Assembly (NCBI GenBank): GCA_949752745.1
Contig: OX457024.1
Span: forward strand, 105,313,190-105,377,189
DNA length: 64,000 nt
Reading direction: 5' to 3'
Source of the DNA: Protula sp. h YS-2021
Taxonomy: Eukaryota; Annelida; Polychaeta; Sabellida; Serpulidae
The notes beneath the pieces were generated by a model, which did no database searches, had not been told where the DNA came from, and was given only the letters and a program-made list of their open reading frames with translations. Positions 25,183 to 33,680 of this stretch are shown here, one piece after another. The position numbers were made by a program, and so were the translations under genes. Positions within the stretch are counted from its first letter, which is position 1. Each line of letters opens with the position of its first letter.

Positions 25183-25555
25183 GTCCAGGGTTTCTACTCT
25201 GTGTACACATGATGTTATTGTAAATGCCGCACTCTGTGGCTGCACAAATTGTCTCGGCATGTGGCTTTTTTGTACAGTTACGTCGCGTTCAGAGCAGTTG
25301 TTAAACCAGACGTCGGGGCAGCTGTGATACCAGACGTCAGGGTATATGGGGCAGCAGCCATGTCGACGTCAGCGTTGTCTGTATGCCGAATCGGCAGATG
25401 TCCAGATAAAACGTCAGCATTAACTCTACGATGTTGTTGTGACTATTAGTTGATTATACTCATTTTGTTTTAATCATTGTGGCACATTTGGCGGCGGCCC
25501 ATATTGCTTAAGGACCTCTGACGTTTGCTGGGGCCTGAAGGCGCTGTGAGAGATC
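25183..25555. other. Intergenic DNA with GACGTC words
   Basis: CCAGACGTCGGGGCAG, CCAGACGTCAGGG and TCGACGTCAGC words may derive from the AACGTC-type element. No gene seen. Confidence 0.4.
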
Positions 25556-25645
25556 CAGTGAGGGTAGGGTGGGGAGGGGACGGAATGTGGTTGGTCAGAG
25601 GGTAGGGTGGGGAGGGGACGGGGTGTGGTTGGTCAGAGGGCCCCG
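25556..25645. repeat. 46-bp tandem duplication, G-rich
   Basis: Two copies of a unit with GAGGGTAGGGTGGGGAGGGG and TGTGGTTGGTCA. Confidence 0.85.
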
Positions 25646-25649
25646 GCCT

Positions 25650-26679
25650 ATCCTTTTGTGTCTGACAATTTCTTCGAAGTCATATGATTTTCACAACTTC
25701 AGCCGAAATTTGAATTTGAGCCTCACCTTGTAGAAATTATTAAATAGCCCCGCCCCCCCCCTCCCTCCCTCCCTTCCCCGCCACACCCACACCCCAGAAA
25801 GAGGAGGGCTGTGGATATACATCCCAATTAATGAGAAAAAAGCATTCTTGTCTTTACCACGAACTCTTTTTTGTTGGTTGTTTGTTGGTTGTTTTAAGAT
25901 GTCGCGGGGATTGGAGAGCTGCAGGCCGCCAACTCCTCCCGTGTCCTCTGACGTGCTGTTTTCACGACGAGACGCTTGCTGGATCATAAACCTAAAGATG
26001 CACGTCTTAAATAATTCCCTCTCTCATTCAATACTCTCAAAATGTTCTCGTACAAAATGCCAGCCTTGTAGCAGTTCAGTCTTGTTTCAATGATTATACT
26101 CATAATGTCCTCTTTTATTTCTTTGTGAGGGTTGTATACCATCACAACGCCATCATTCAGAGTCACTCTTTTGACATGGTCTCACTTTGATTATACGTCA
26201 CAATTTAGCTAAATACAAGCGAGAACGGTGCCTTTATTTTTGCACCAAAACCCGTATTTTTAGACACAACTGTAACGCTTGAGGCGTTACACACCTACCA
26301 ATAATAACAATTTTGCCACACTGACACCAGTTGCTGAATTTTACTTTTAAAAGGATACTTAACTTTAAAGTGTTGAAATATCTGAAATTAAATTCTATAA
26401 ACGTGAGATTCAAATATTGATTAAGAAAAATGCAATCTCAGATATGAAAATAGAATTAATTTCAGATATATGATTCGTTTTAAGACATCCCACATCCAGT
26501 AAGAGACTAAAAAAATTATATTTCGGATATCTAAAATTTAAATTATTAGTTTCTAAAATTGTTTTAAGGGATGCCAGCTTTTGATATATCAAAGAAAATC
26601 TTGTTTTTCTTTCTAAATTTATATAACTGGATATAACTTAACACAACTTGTCATATAATTTTAGACATAATCCAGTAAC
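25650..26679. other. Intergenic DNA with a C-rich tract
   Basis: A C-rich tract lies at 25748-25793. At 26390-26560 AGATAT-rich sequence resembles 8823-9205. No gene recognised. Confidence 0.45.
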
Positions 26680-26940
26680 ATTGCGACGTTCCATCGACGT
26701 TGGATAGATGTCGGACCCGACGTTGGATCAACATCAGTTTCGATTTATTCTGAAAGTCGAATCCACGTTTGCCTCCAGACGCTGGATAGACGCCAATTAC
26801 CTGACGTATAAAAAACGTTGCGGAAAGGCTGAAGATAAAGTCGAAACAACATCTATTTGCCGACATTGTATAGACGTGGGGAAAATATTAATCTGGAATA
26901 GCCAACTAGACAGTGAAAGTCACAAGGTGTCGTTGCCAGC
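26680..26940. repeat. AACGTC-rich dispersed repeat (copy)
   Basis: ACGTTCCATCGACGTTGG and GACGTTGGATCAACATC words, then AAATATTAATCTGGAAT, which recurs at about 50166-50182 in another copy together with CACAAGGTGTCGTTG/CATAAGGTGTTGTTG. Confidence 0.55.
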
Positions 26941-27029
26941 CCTCAGTTAACGCTCCCTCCCCACCCCCCTTCCCCACCCCCCGACCTTGGCTCAGCCGGT
27001 GAGGCAGTATGCAGGAAGTCAATTTTCAT

Positions 27030-27300
27030 GAATATTTTTCAAAAGGAGGCAGAAAAAACTTGCGCGCTCCTGAAATTCCCATTTTAAGTCTTCATCTTTG
27101 GTCCATTTTCGAAGTGACCTGTCAAGTCTGCAATTTCCAGTGAGTGATAACATGATGACGTTTTTGCTTGTTGCGATCCTGACGCTTATACAACGTCGAG
27201 TTTTCGACGTCTATACAACGTTTTACAAAAGACGTTGAATTACAAGTCGAAAAAGTGGGGTGTTGGTTGCGATCAAAAGCAACTTCTAAAAGGCTAATTC
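27030..27300. repeat. AACGTC-rich dispersed repeat (copy)
   Basis: It shares the TTTTTCAAAAGGAGG, CGCGCTCCTGAAATTCC, GGTCCATTTTCGAAGTGACC and CGTCTATACAACGTT order with 20925-21260. Followed directly by the homopolymer-bounded repeat at 27340. Confidence 0.6.
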
Positions 27301-27334
27301 AATTTGCACAAAATCATTTTTATGACGTTGTCTC

Positions 27335-27715
27335 CCAGGGGGAGAGGGTGGGTGCACTCACGTATCAACTGGTTGGCGCACGTATCTATGACCTGGGGGG
27401 GGGGGGCATTCCCGTACCAACTGGTCACCAGGGGGGCCCATGACTTTTTCAAACGACCGCTTAACGCGGAGTGCAAATTGTGAAATAATGTTGTCTTTTA
27501 TCGATCGAATGTGGAGTGAAATTCCGAAATAACCCACCTTTTGTGGGAAACGCGGTGTTCTGAATGAATATTCCCCCTTTTCTGGACCGCTTATGGCTTC
27601 AAAATTATCCCCTTTTTCCGCGTTTTTTTTTTTGGACAAGCATGGCAACTACATAACATATCAAGTGCCCCCCCCCCCCCCGCCACCGCTCCCCCACTCC
27701 CACCCCTGGAACCGC
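27335..27715. repeat. Dispersed repeat with C/G homopolymer ends (copy)
   Basis: It starts at a GGGGGAGAGGG tract, has CGTACCAACTGGTCACCA and GACTTTTTCAAACGACCGC segments, then GTGGAGTGAAATTCCGAAAT, and ends in a C-run at 27667-27682. Same order as 6465-6910. Confidence 0.6.
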
Positions 27716-28249
27716 GTCTTTATGTGCTGTACCACGAATCAACATTGACGAGAAGAAACAAAACCAAAAATAGAATTACTGTTTCTATTTCCGAGTAAGA
27801 AGAAAATAGATTTGTGTGGACCATGAACTTGCTTTTGTCATTGCTATCTAAGTTAGAATTTGGCACAATAGTCAAGTATCCATTTCTGTGATAAAAGCTA
27901 ATCAAATATGAAAAAATGACCTGTCATTAACAGATAATTTCCTCACACTGCGGAAGCGTGATTATCTTTACATTAGATTTCAATTTGCTTGTATTTGCCG
28001 TCATATTTGCTTCGCTCTTGGCCGAGTGTCACTTGTGTGCGATCCTGCTCAATTTGTCCAAGCAAAGGAACGAATTTCTTTTCCAGCCCGGAAAGCTCAC
28101 AGTGGCGGCCCACAGGCAATGTGTTGACTTTAGTAATGGGTTTTCTAATTTGGTAGAACTTATCCCGCAGACATTTAGTTAGTCAGTCACATCATAATGT
28201 TGTTGAAATATAATTTCTGTAACAGCAACTTCGTAACTGTGAGGTCACG
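27716..28249. other. Intergenic DNA, nothing recognised
   Basis: No supported gene or repeat. Confidence 0.5.
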
Positions 28250-28356
28250 AAAGGGAGACGGGAGGGGAGGAGGGGAGGGGGTGCACTCAGGTGCCAACGC
28301 TGGGTGCTAATATTGAAATGATACACCCTTTTAAACCAAAAGTGGAGTGCAGATCT
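28250..28356. repeat. 5' fragment of the homopolymer-bounded repeat
   Basis: G-rich start, GTGCACTCAGGTGCCAACG, GAAATGATACACCC and AAAAGTGGAGTG, then an abrupt switch to the 37-bp array. The copy is cut by the minisatellite. Confidence 0.5.
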
Positions 28357-29018
28357 GTCACACGGCGTCACTGTCACCATGCTTGTCTAATACGTCACAC
28401 GGCGTCACTGTCACCATGCTTGCCTAATACGTCACACGGCATCACTGACGCCGCTCTTATCTAATACGCCACACGGCGTCACTGACACCACGCTTGTCTA
28501 ATACGTCACACGGCGTCACTGCCACCACGCTTGTCTAATACGTCACACGGCGTCACTGCCACCACGCTTGTCTAATACGTCACACGGCGTCACTGCCACT
28601 ACGCTTGTCTAATACGTCACACGGCGTCACTGCCACCACGCTTGTCTAATACGTCACACGGCGTGACTGCCACCATGCTTGTCTAATACTTCACACGGCG
28701 TCACTGCCACCACGCTCTTCTATTACGTCACACGGCGTCACTGACACCACGCTTATGTAATACGTCACACGGCGTCACTGCCACCACGCTCTTCTATTAC
28801 GTCACACGGCGTCACTGACACCACGCTTATGTAATACGTCACACGGCGTCACTGCCACCACGCTCTTCTATTACGTCACACGGCGTCACTGACACCACGC
28901 TTATGTAATACGTCACACGGCGTCACTGCCACCACGCTCTTCTATTACGTCACACGGCGTCACTGACACCACGCTTATGTAATACGTCACACGGCGTTAC
29001 TGACGCCACGCTTGGTTT
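28357..29018. repeat. 37-bp minisatellite passing into 74-bp dimers, about 18 copies
   Basis: The unit contains GTCACACGGCGTCACTGCCA and CCACGCTTGTCTAATAC. From about 28690 two variants alternate (CTCTTCTATTAC and CTTATGTAATAC), forming a 74-bp dimer repeated four times. Confidence 0.95.
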
Positions 29019-29339
29019 GAATTCAGAAGTTCCATTGCAGCTAATTTTTTAGGGTCACAACAACGCCCTTTTTTTTTCGTTTTGAATCAGCAACGACCAA
29101 GGGCAGACTTAACTTCTTAAACACCGGTCAACAAATGTAATAATGGCAAAAACATAATCATTTAATTAATTAATCAAAAGTCAACACACTGCTGCATAAA
29201 ATGTTATAATGATATTCCATAGCCTGGGGGCAAACCGTGTTCTACTGCCCTCTACAACGGAAGTACATTATTTATTTACTGTTGTTGTTTTTTGTTTGTT
29301 TTTTCATTATTCAAAGATAGGAATTTACTGTGAATTCAG
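29019..29339. other. Short intergenic stretch, nothing recognised
   Basis: T-rich; no supported feature. Confidence 0.5.
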
Positions 29340-30792
29340 GGAGATAGTGAGGAGAGTGAGGGATGTGGGTTGTGGGGGTGTTAGGTATGGGGTGTGGGTG
29401 ATCTTGTGGAATATCGGGTGGGGTGTGGGGTATGGGGTATGGGATGCGAGTTATTGGGTGGGGGAGCGGGATATGGGATGTTGATTGTGGGGTGGGGTTG
29501 TGGGGTGTGGGTGTGGGGAGGTATGAATGGAATGTGGCATATGCGTTGTGGGGGGGGGGGGGGGTGCGGGGTAGTGGACGTGGGTTGTGAGGTTGGGGTG
29601 TGATTGGGGTGTAGGATGTGGTGTGGAGGTGTGGAGTTGCGGGTATGGGTGTGGGATGTGGGTCGTTGAATTGGGTGCGCTGTGTGGGGTATGGGATGTT
29701 GGTTGTGGGGTTGCGAGTGGGTTGGGAGGTATGGGGTGTGGGTGGGGTTTTGGGTTGTGGGGTATAAGATATGGGATGTAGATGGCGGCGTGGGGTGTGG
29801 GGTATGAGTGTGGGATGTGGGTTGTGGGGTGGGCGATGGAGGTATGGAACGTGTGGTGTGGAGTATGGGGTGTTGTATGTCGTTGTAGATGGGGTAGTGG
29901 GGTGTGGGGTTTGACATGTTCGTTGTGAGTGAGTGCATGAGGTAAGGAGTGTGAAATTTGGTTTGGGATGTGAAGTGGGGGTGTGGGATACGGTTTAAGG
30001 GGTAAGGTGTAGGGTGTGGGGTATGGGATGTGGGTTGTGGGTGGGTATGGGGTGTGGAATGTAGGTTGTGGGGTGTGGGGTATGAGATGCGAGTTGTGGG
30101 GCTGGGGTGTGGGGCATGGGTGTGGAATGTGGGTTGTGGGGTGGGAGTGTAGGGTTGTGAGGTATGGGGTGTGGGTTGGTGTGGGATGTGGATTGTGGGG
30201 CGGGGATGAGGGATATAGGGTGTTGGATGTAGGTTGTGTGGTGGGCTGTGGGTAGGGGGTGTGGAGTGTGAGGTATGGGTATGGGATGAGGGTTGTGGGG
30301 TGGGGATGCGGGGTATAGGGTGTTGGATGTAGGTTGTAGGGTGGGGCTGTCTGTAGGGGTTGTGGGGTGTGAGGTATGGGTATGGGATGAGGGTTGTGGG
30401 GTGGGGATGCGGGGTGTAGGGTGTTGGGTGTAGGTTGTGGGTGGGACTGTATGTAGGGGGTGTGGGGTGTGAGGTATGGGTATGGGATGAGAGTTGTTGG
30501 GTGGAGATGCGGGGTATAGGGTGTGGAATGTGGGTTGTGGGGTGGGAGTGTAGGGTTGTGAGGTATGGGGTGTGGGTTGGTGTGGGATGTGGATTGTGGG
30601 GCGGGGATGAGGGATATAGGGTGTTGGATGTAGGTTGTGGGGTGGGACTGTATGTAGGGGGTGTGGGGTGTGAGGTATGGGTATGGGATGAGAGTTGTTG
30701 GGTGGAGATGCGGGGTATAGGGTGTGGAATGTGGGTTGTGGGGTGGGAGTGTAGGGTTGTGAGGTATGGGGTGTGGGTTGGTGTGGGATGTG
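29340..30792. repeat. GT-rich minisatellite, left part (split by the Polinton)
   Basis: Irregular units built on GGTATGGGATGTGGGTTGTG and GGGGTGTGGG. In the right half longer blocks of about 120-190 bp recur (for example GGGTATGGGATGAG with GGAGATGCGGGGTATAGGG). The array stops at the Polinton and continues at 47522. The long His/Pro-rich minus-strand frame (29381-30877) is an artefact. Confidence 0.93.
30787..30792. other. Target-site duplication, left (GATGTG)
   Basis: A direct copy of the six bases at 47522-47527, immediately outside the left terminus. Confidence 0.95.
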
Positions 30793-31138
30793 AGTAGTAT
30801 GATAATAAGGGTTCTACCACACTTTGTGACGTCATACTGTCTGGAAGTGACGTCATACTGTCTGGAAGTGACGTCATAGCGTCTGGACCGGAAGTGCTGT
30901 CTAGACCGGAAGTGCTGTCTGGAGTGGAAGTGACGTCATCATGTCTGGACCGGAAGTGACGTCATCATGTCTGGACCGGAAGTCATGATAAGCGTTAGGA
31001 TAGGCGCGACCCTCTGTGACGTCATCATGACGTCATACTGAGATGATGCTGTCTGGAGCGAAAGTGGTTTGGCCGAGTCAATCAACATGAAGCCAATGAA
31101 CTCGACCTGTCAATCAGTGTAACCATGGCAACAGACCC
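30793..31138 (+). repeat. Polinton terminal inverted repeat, left
   Basis: 346 bp, the inverse of 47176-47521. The only mismatch noticed is CTCGACC here against CCCGACC in the other copy (near 31110). It contains seven TGACGTCA palindromes (CRE/ATF sites) inside short internal repeats of CTGGAAGTGACGTCAT and GTCTGGACCGGAAGT. Confidence 0.96.
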
Positions 31139-31665
31139 CCCCCCCCCCTCGAAATTGTGATTTTTGCATATTTATCCGTTTCAGACGATTCTGAACATTT
31201 TTCATTTTTTCGACCCCCCCCCCCCCTCGAAATTGTGATGTTTGCATATTTATCCGTTTCAGACGATTCTGAACATTTTTCATTTTTTCGACCCCCCCCC
31301 CCTCGAAATTGTGATTTTTGCATATTTATCCGTTTCAGACGATTCTGAACATTTTTCATTTTTTCGACCCCCCCCCCCCCCTCGAAATTGTGATTTTTGC
31401 ATATTTATCCGTTTCAGACGATTCTGAACATTTTTCATTTTTTCGACCCCCCCCCCCCTCGAAATTGTGATTTTTGCATATTTATCCGTTTCAGACGATT
31501 CTGAACATTTTTCATTTTTCGACCCCCCCCCCCTCGAAATTGTGATGTTTGCATATTTATCCGTTTCAGACGATTCTGAACATTTTTCATTTTTTCGACC
31601 CCCCCCCCTCGAAATTGTGATTTTTGCATATTTATCCGTTTCAGACGATTCTGAACATTTTTCAT
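31134..31665. repeat. Subterminal minisatellite with C-runs, 7 units of about 76 bp
   Basis: Each unit has a run of 9-13 C, then TCGAAATTGTGATTTTTGCA, TATTTATCCGTTTCAGACG and ATTCTGAACATTTTTCAT. It starts right where the terminal repeat ends (ACAGACCC) and separates it from the inner inverted repeat. Open frames across it are artefacts. Confidence 0.95.
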
Positions 31666-31920
31666 TACAGTGCTTCTTCGCGGATGAATACCATTTTGGC
31701 AGACCATTTAACTTCACCGTCAGTTAACTTCACCGCTAGATGTCTCTGCTGTATAACAGCTGTACAACTCGACAACTGTAAGTGAGACATTCATATACAC
31801 AAGTAAAATTCTGCTGAGTTAGCAATTTTTTAACAAAGTTACACACCATATTTTGATTACATGGAAGTAGTATAAAAGCATGAGTGAAACATGTCAACTA
31901 GTCAACTAGTAATACATTCT
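31666..31920 (+). repeat. Inner inverted repeat of the Polinton, left copy (promoter region)
   Basis: It matches the inverse of 46004-46274: GTGCTTCTTCGCGGATGAAT, ACTTCACCGTCAGTTAACTT, CTGCTGAGTTAGCAA, TATTTTGATTACATGGAAGT and GAAACATGTCAACTAGTCAA segments are shared in order. It places the same promoter block ahead of the rightward and leftward gene sets. Confidence 0.85.
31871..31877 (+). promoter_or_regulatory. TATA box of first rightward gene
   Basis: TATAAAA followed by GCATGAGTGAAACATG. Transcription would start near 31900, which makes the ATG at 31969 the first usable start and puts the ATG at 31891 upstream of the transcript. Confidence 0.65.
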
Positions 31921-31968
31921 GTCAACAAGTCAACAAGTGGATATTGTGTGACGAGAAAAGACTTGACA

Positions 31969-32403
31969 ATGTCGGCCTTACTTTTTCACAGATGTGTAGA
32001 GACCATGGATGACGTCTTCAAAGTGAATTATGCTGACTATGTGTTTTCAAAGCTTCCTGCTTTTGAATCGGATTGGATGCTGCAAGTGAAGAACTTACAT
32101 CAGCATTGGGAAGCTGTTGGAAAGACCATTCCAAGAGATCGTTTCATCCGCTCGTTTCTACGTGAATGTGAAGATCTACATTTACCGTTAACTTATGACA
32201 TTGATTTAGCATTTATCAACGTGAATACAATTTGGGCAGTTGAGCTCATGTTAGATGTGGCTGCAAGAATCATTTTACATTATGATGATGATGTTCCATT
32301 GAAGACGAATGTATCAGAGCTTGTCCGATTCAACCATGGACGAGTTGAAGTGAATTCAAAACTTTGCAAGTTCTTTGCTGACTCAGCAAACAGTTGGGTA
32401 TAA
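31969..32403 (+). CDS. Small Polinton accessory protein, unknown
   Basis: 144 residues, no recognised family. The start MSALLFHRC is chosen because the TATA box at 31871 puts the RNA start at about 31900; an in-frame ATG at 31891 would add 26 residues but probably lies outside the message. The protein is acidic to neutral and probably alpha-helical, with no signal peptide or membrane segment. The segment FLRECEDLHLPLTYDIDLAF loosely resembles parts of the two other small proteins at 33156 and 34229, so the three may be distant relatives (weak). Its stop codon is part of the next gene's TATA box. As the first gene behind a strong promoter in the accessory block it may act early, for example on the host; that is inference. 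Confidence 0.7.
   Translation: MSALLFHRCVETMDDVFKVNYADYVFSKLPAFESDWMLQVKNLHQHWEAVGKTIPRDRFIRSFLRECEDLHLPLTYDIDLAFINVNTIWAVELMLDVAARIILHYDDDVPLKTNVSELVRFNHGRVEVNSKLCKFFADSANSWV
32376..32388. promoter_or_regulatory. Maf recognition element (perfect TGCTGACTCAGCA)
   Basis: A 13-bp palindrome matching the T-MARE/AP-1 consensus, 11 bp before a TATA box and inside the end of the preceding coding region. Similar sites lie near the other promoters (31812, 46112, 45990-46003). Confidence 0.6.
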
Positions 32404-32405
32404 AA
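32399..32405 (+). promoter_or_regulatory. TATA box overlapping the upstream stop codon
   Basis: TATAAAA; the TAA at 32401-32403 is also the stop of the gene ending at 32403. It lies 85 bp before the ATG at 32484. Confidence 0.65.
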
Positions 32406-32483
32406 GGGAGTGAACTCAGCAGAGTGAAGTCATTTCTCAGCAGACAGTTGGAGGGAGTGCATCATCAGTACATTGTAGCAGCC

Positions 32484-33131
32484 ATGGAGAACAAGACAAG
32501 CAACGCAACGCAGCGCAGCAGCAGCTTTAAAATTAGTGCTAACTTAACCATTACTGTGGAGCATGGAGAATATGGGCCATTTCTACGCATCACACGTGGA
32601 GAGAGATGGTGTGCTTATTCACCATCTTTGTGGAAGATTGTATGCCAAAGCTTGAAAAATTTACGCGACATTGGCTTCAAACTGTACTTAACGCAAACGA
32701 AGTGGCTTGAAGTCATTTCATACTTGGATATGCGCTATGTGAGTTTTGTGCGCACGTCACGGTTTGAAGGGAAAGAATACACACATCACATCAACATAAA
32801 TGATGGTGAATGGGAGACACTGCTTCAGGAGATGGACAACATCAACTCAGCCCTATCACCATGTGAGGAATGTCATGACAAGAAAACGATCATCAAGCTG
32901 CAAAAGGATGGTCGGATGAAGGTGTCAAAGCTATCCAAGAAAAGGCTGGCTGAAGTTCAGTTGGAGAACATGAACGTACAAAATCAACTTGGACTTACCT
33001 GTGACTATTGCGGTGCTTGTGGATATGTGGAGGATTATCAGTGCCACTGCCACAAGTATAATTGCAAGTTGTGTGAACCAAGCAACTTCTGCGACAAGTG
33101 TGGAGTACTTAAAGTCAGTGAAGCAAAGTAA
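32484..33131 (+). CDS. PC4-like duplicated-module protein with zinc-cluster tail
   Basis: 215 residues from MENKTSN; an in-frame ATG at 32394 lies before the TATA box and is unlikely. Two similar modules of strands followed by a Trp-led helix are visible: roughly residues 15-65 (PFLRITRGERWCAYSPSLW, then K) and 75-125 (MRYVSFVRTSRF, then DGEWETLLQEM). The same layout occurs in the leftward proteins at 41426 and 41076, and as one module in the clear PC4-like protein at 41814. PC4-fold proteins bind single-stranded DNA and act in transcription and replication. The tail (about residues 175-210) has ten closely spaced Cys and two His, including CDYC, CHCH, CKLC and CDKC, which probably bind two zinc ions. 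A DNA-binding role is inferred; the PC4 relation is indirect, through the paralogs. Confidence 0.75.
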   Translation: MENKTSNATQRSSSFKISANLTITVEHGEYGPFLRITRGERWCAYSPSLWKIVCQSLKNLRDIGFKLYLTQTKWLEVISYLDMRYVSFVRTSRFEGKEYTHHININDGEWETLLQEMDNINSALSPCEECHDKKTIIKLQKDGRMKVSKLSKKRLAEVQLENMNVQNQLGLTCDYCGACGYVEDYQCHCHKYNCKLCEPSNFCDKCGVLKVSEAK

Positions 33132-33155
33132 AAGCCCACAAGACACTGAAACAAG

Positions 33156-33665
33156 ATGGACGCATGTTTTAAAAATGCTTATATTGACTTGATGATTGCT
33201 AAACTTGCTTGCTGTGGCACTCCAGACTATCAACTTTATCATTTGGATGCTTTTTGGGATGTTGTACATCATAGTCTTGATGTGATTGAACTGCATTCAA
33301 GATTTCTTGGAGAATGTCATAAAACTGGAATAGAAGAAGATCCTGACTTTGACTTTGATGCTGCACTTTATTCTGCTCGCACTGATGTGGAAGTATATTT
33401 CACCGTGGTTGATCATTTGAGAGATTGTTGTAGAGAAGAAGAGGAAACCGAGCAGCTTTATCAGGTAAGTTATAAAAACCTTTTCTAAACATGTTTATGA
33501 CAACATAGTGAATTGTTTCTCAAAGACATAACCATGTTTTTCTTACTAGCAAATTTAGTTTTATGTGAGTGGTTTCAACGTAAACAAAGAAAGAATATGA
33601 TAGAAGAGGCAGCAAATATATTAAAAGATATTTTATTACAGGAAGAAACCGACATGTCAGAATAA
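33156..33665 (+). CDS. Small spliced accessory protein, unknown
   Basis: The first exon (33156-33464, starting MDACFKNAYID) ends at a strong donor, CAG followed by GTAAGT. The acceptor TTTTATTACAG ends at 33641, and exon 2 (33642-33665) adds seven residues and a stop in frame. The intron is 177 bp and the product 110 residues. Without splicing the frame would run to 33488. The protein is acidic with no recognised domain; FLGECHKTGIEEDPDFDFDA loosely resembles segments of the proteins at 31969 and 34229. It lies between the PC4-like and NADAR genes. The splice model is inferred from sequence only. Confidence 0.6.
33534..33665 (+). CDS. 43-residue single-pass membrane ORF overlapping the intron
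   Basis: An ATG in good context (ACCATGT) opens a 43-codon frame that runs through the 3' part of the intron above and shares its last seven codons and stop with exon 2. The N-terminus MFFLLANLVLCEWF is a short hydrophobic segment, followed by a basic stretch (QRKQRKN) and an acidic amphipathic tail. It could be a small membrane protein made from unspliced or alternative transcripts. No family is recognised and it may be chance, although the frame continuity with exon 2 is suggestive. Confidence 0.35.
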   Translation: MFFLLANLVLCEWFQRKQRKNMIEEAANILKDILLQEETDMSE

Positions 33666-33680
33666 AGAAGCTAAGTCAAC

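Noticed and set aside
29381..30877. 498-residue His/Pro-rich minus frame
   Set aside because: Translation of the GT-rich array; it also runs into the Polinton terminal repeat.
31891..31968. Upstream ATG extending the first Polinton gene by 26 residues
   Set aside because: It lies about 20 bp after the TATA box, before the expected RNA start.
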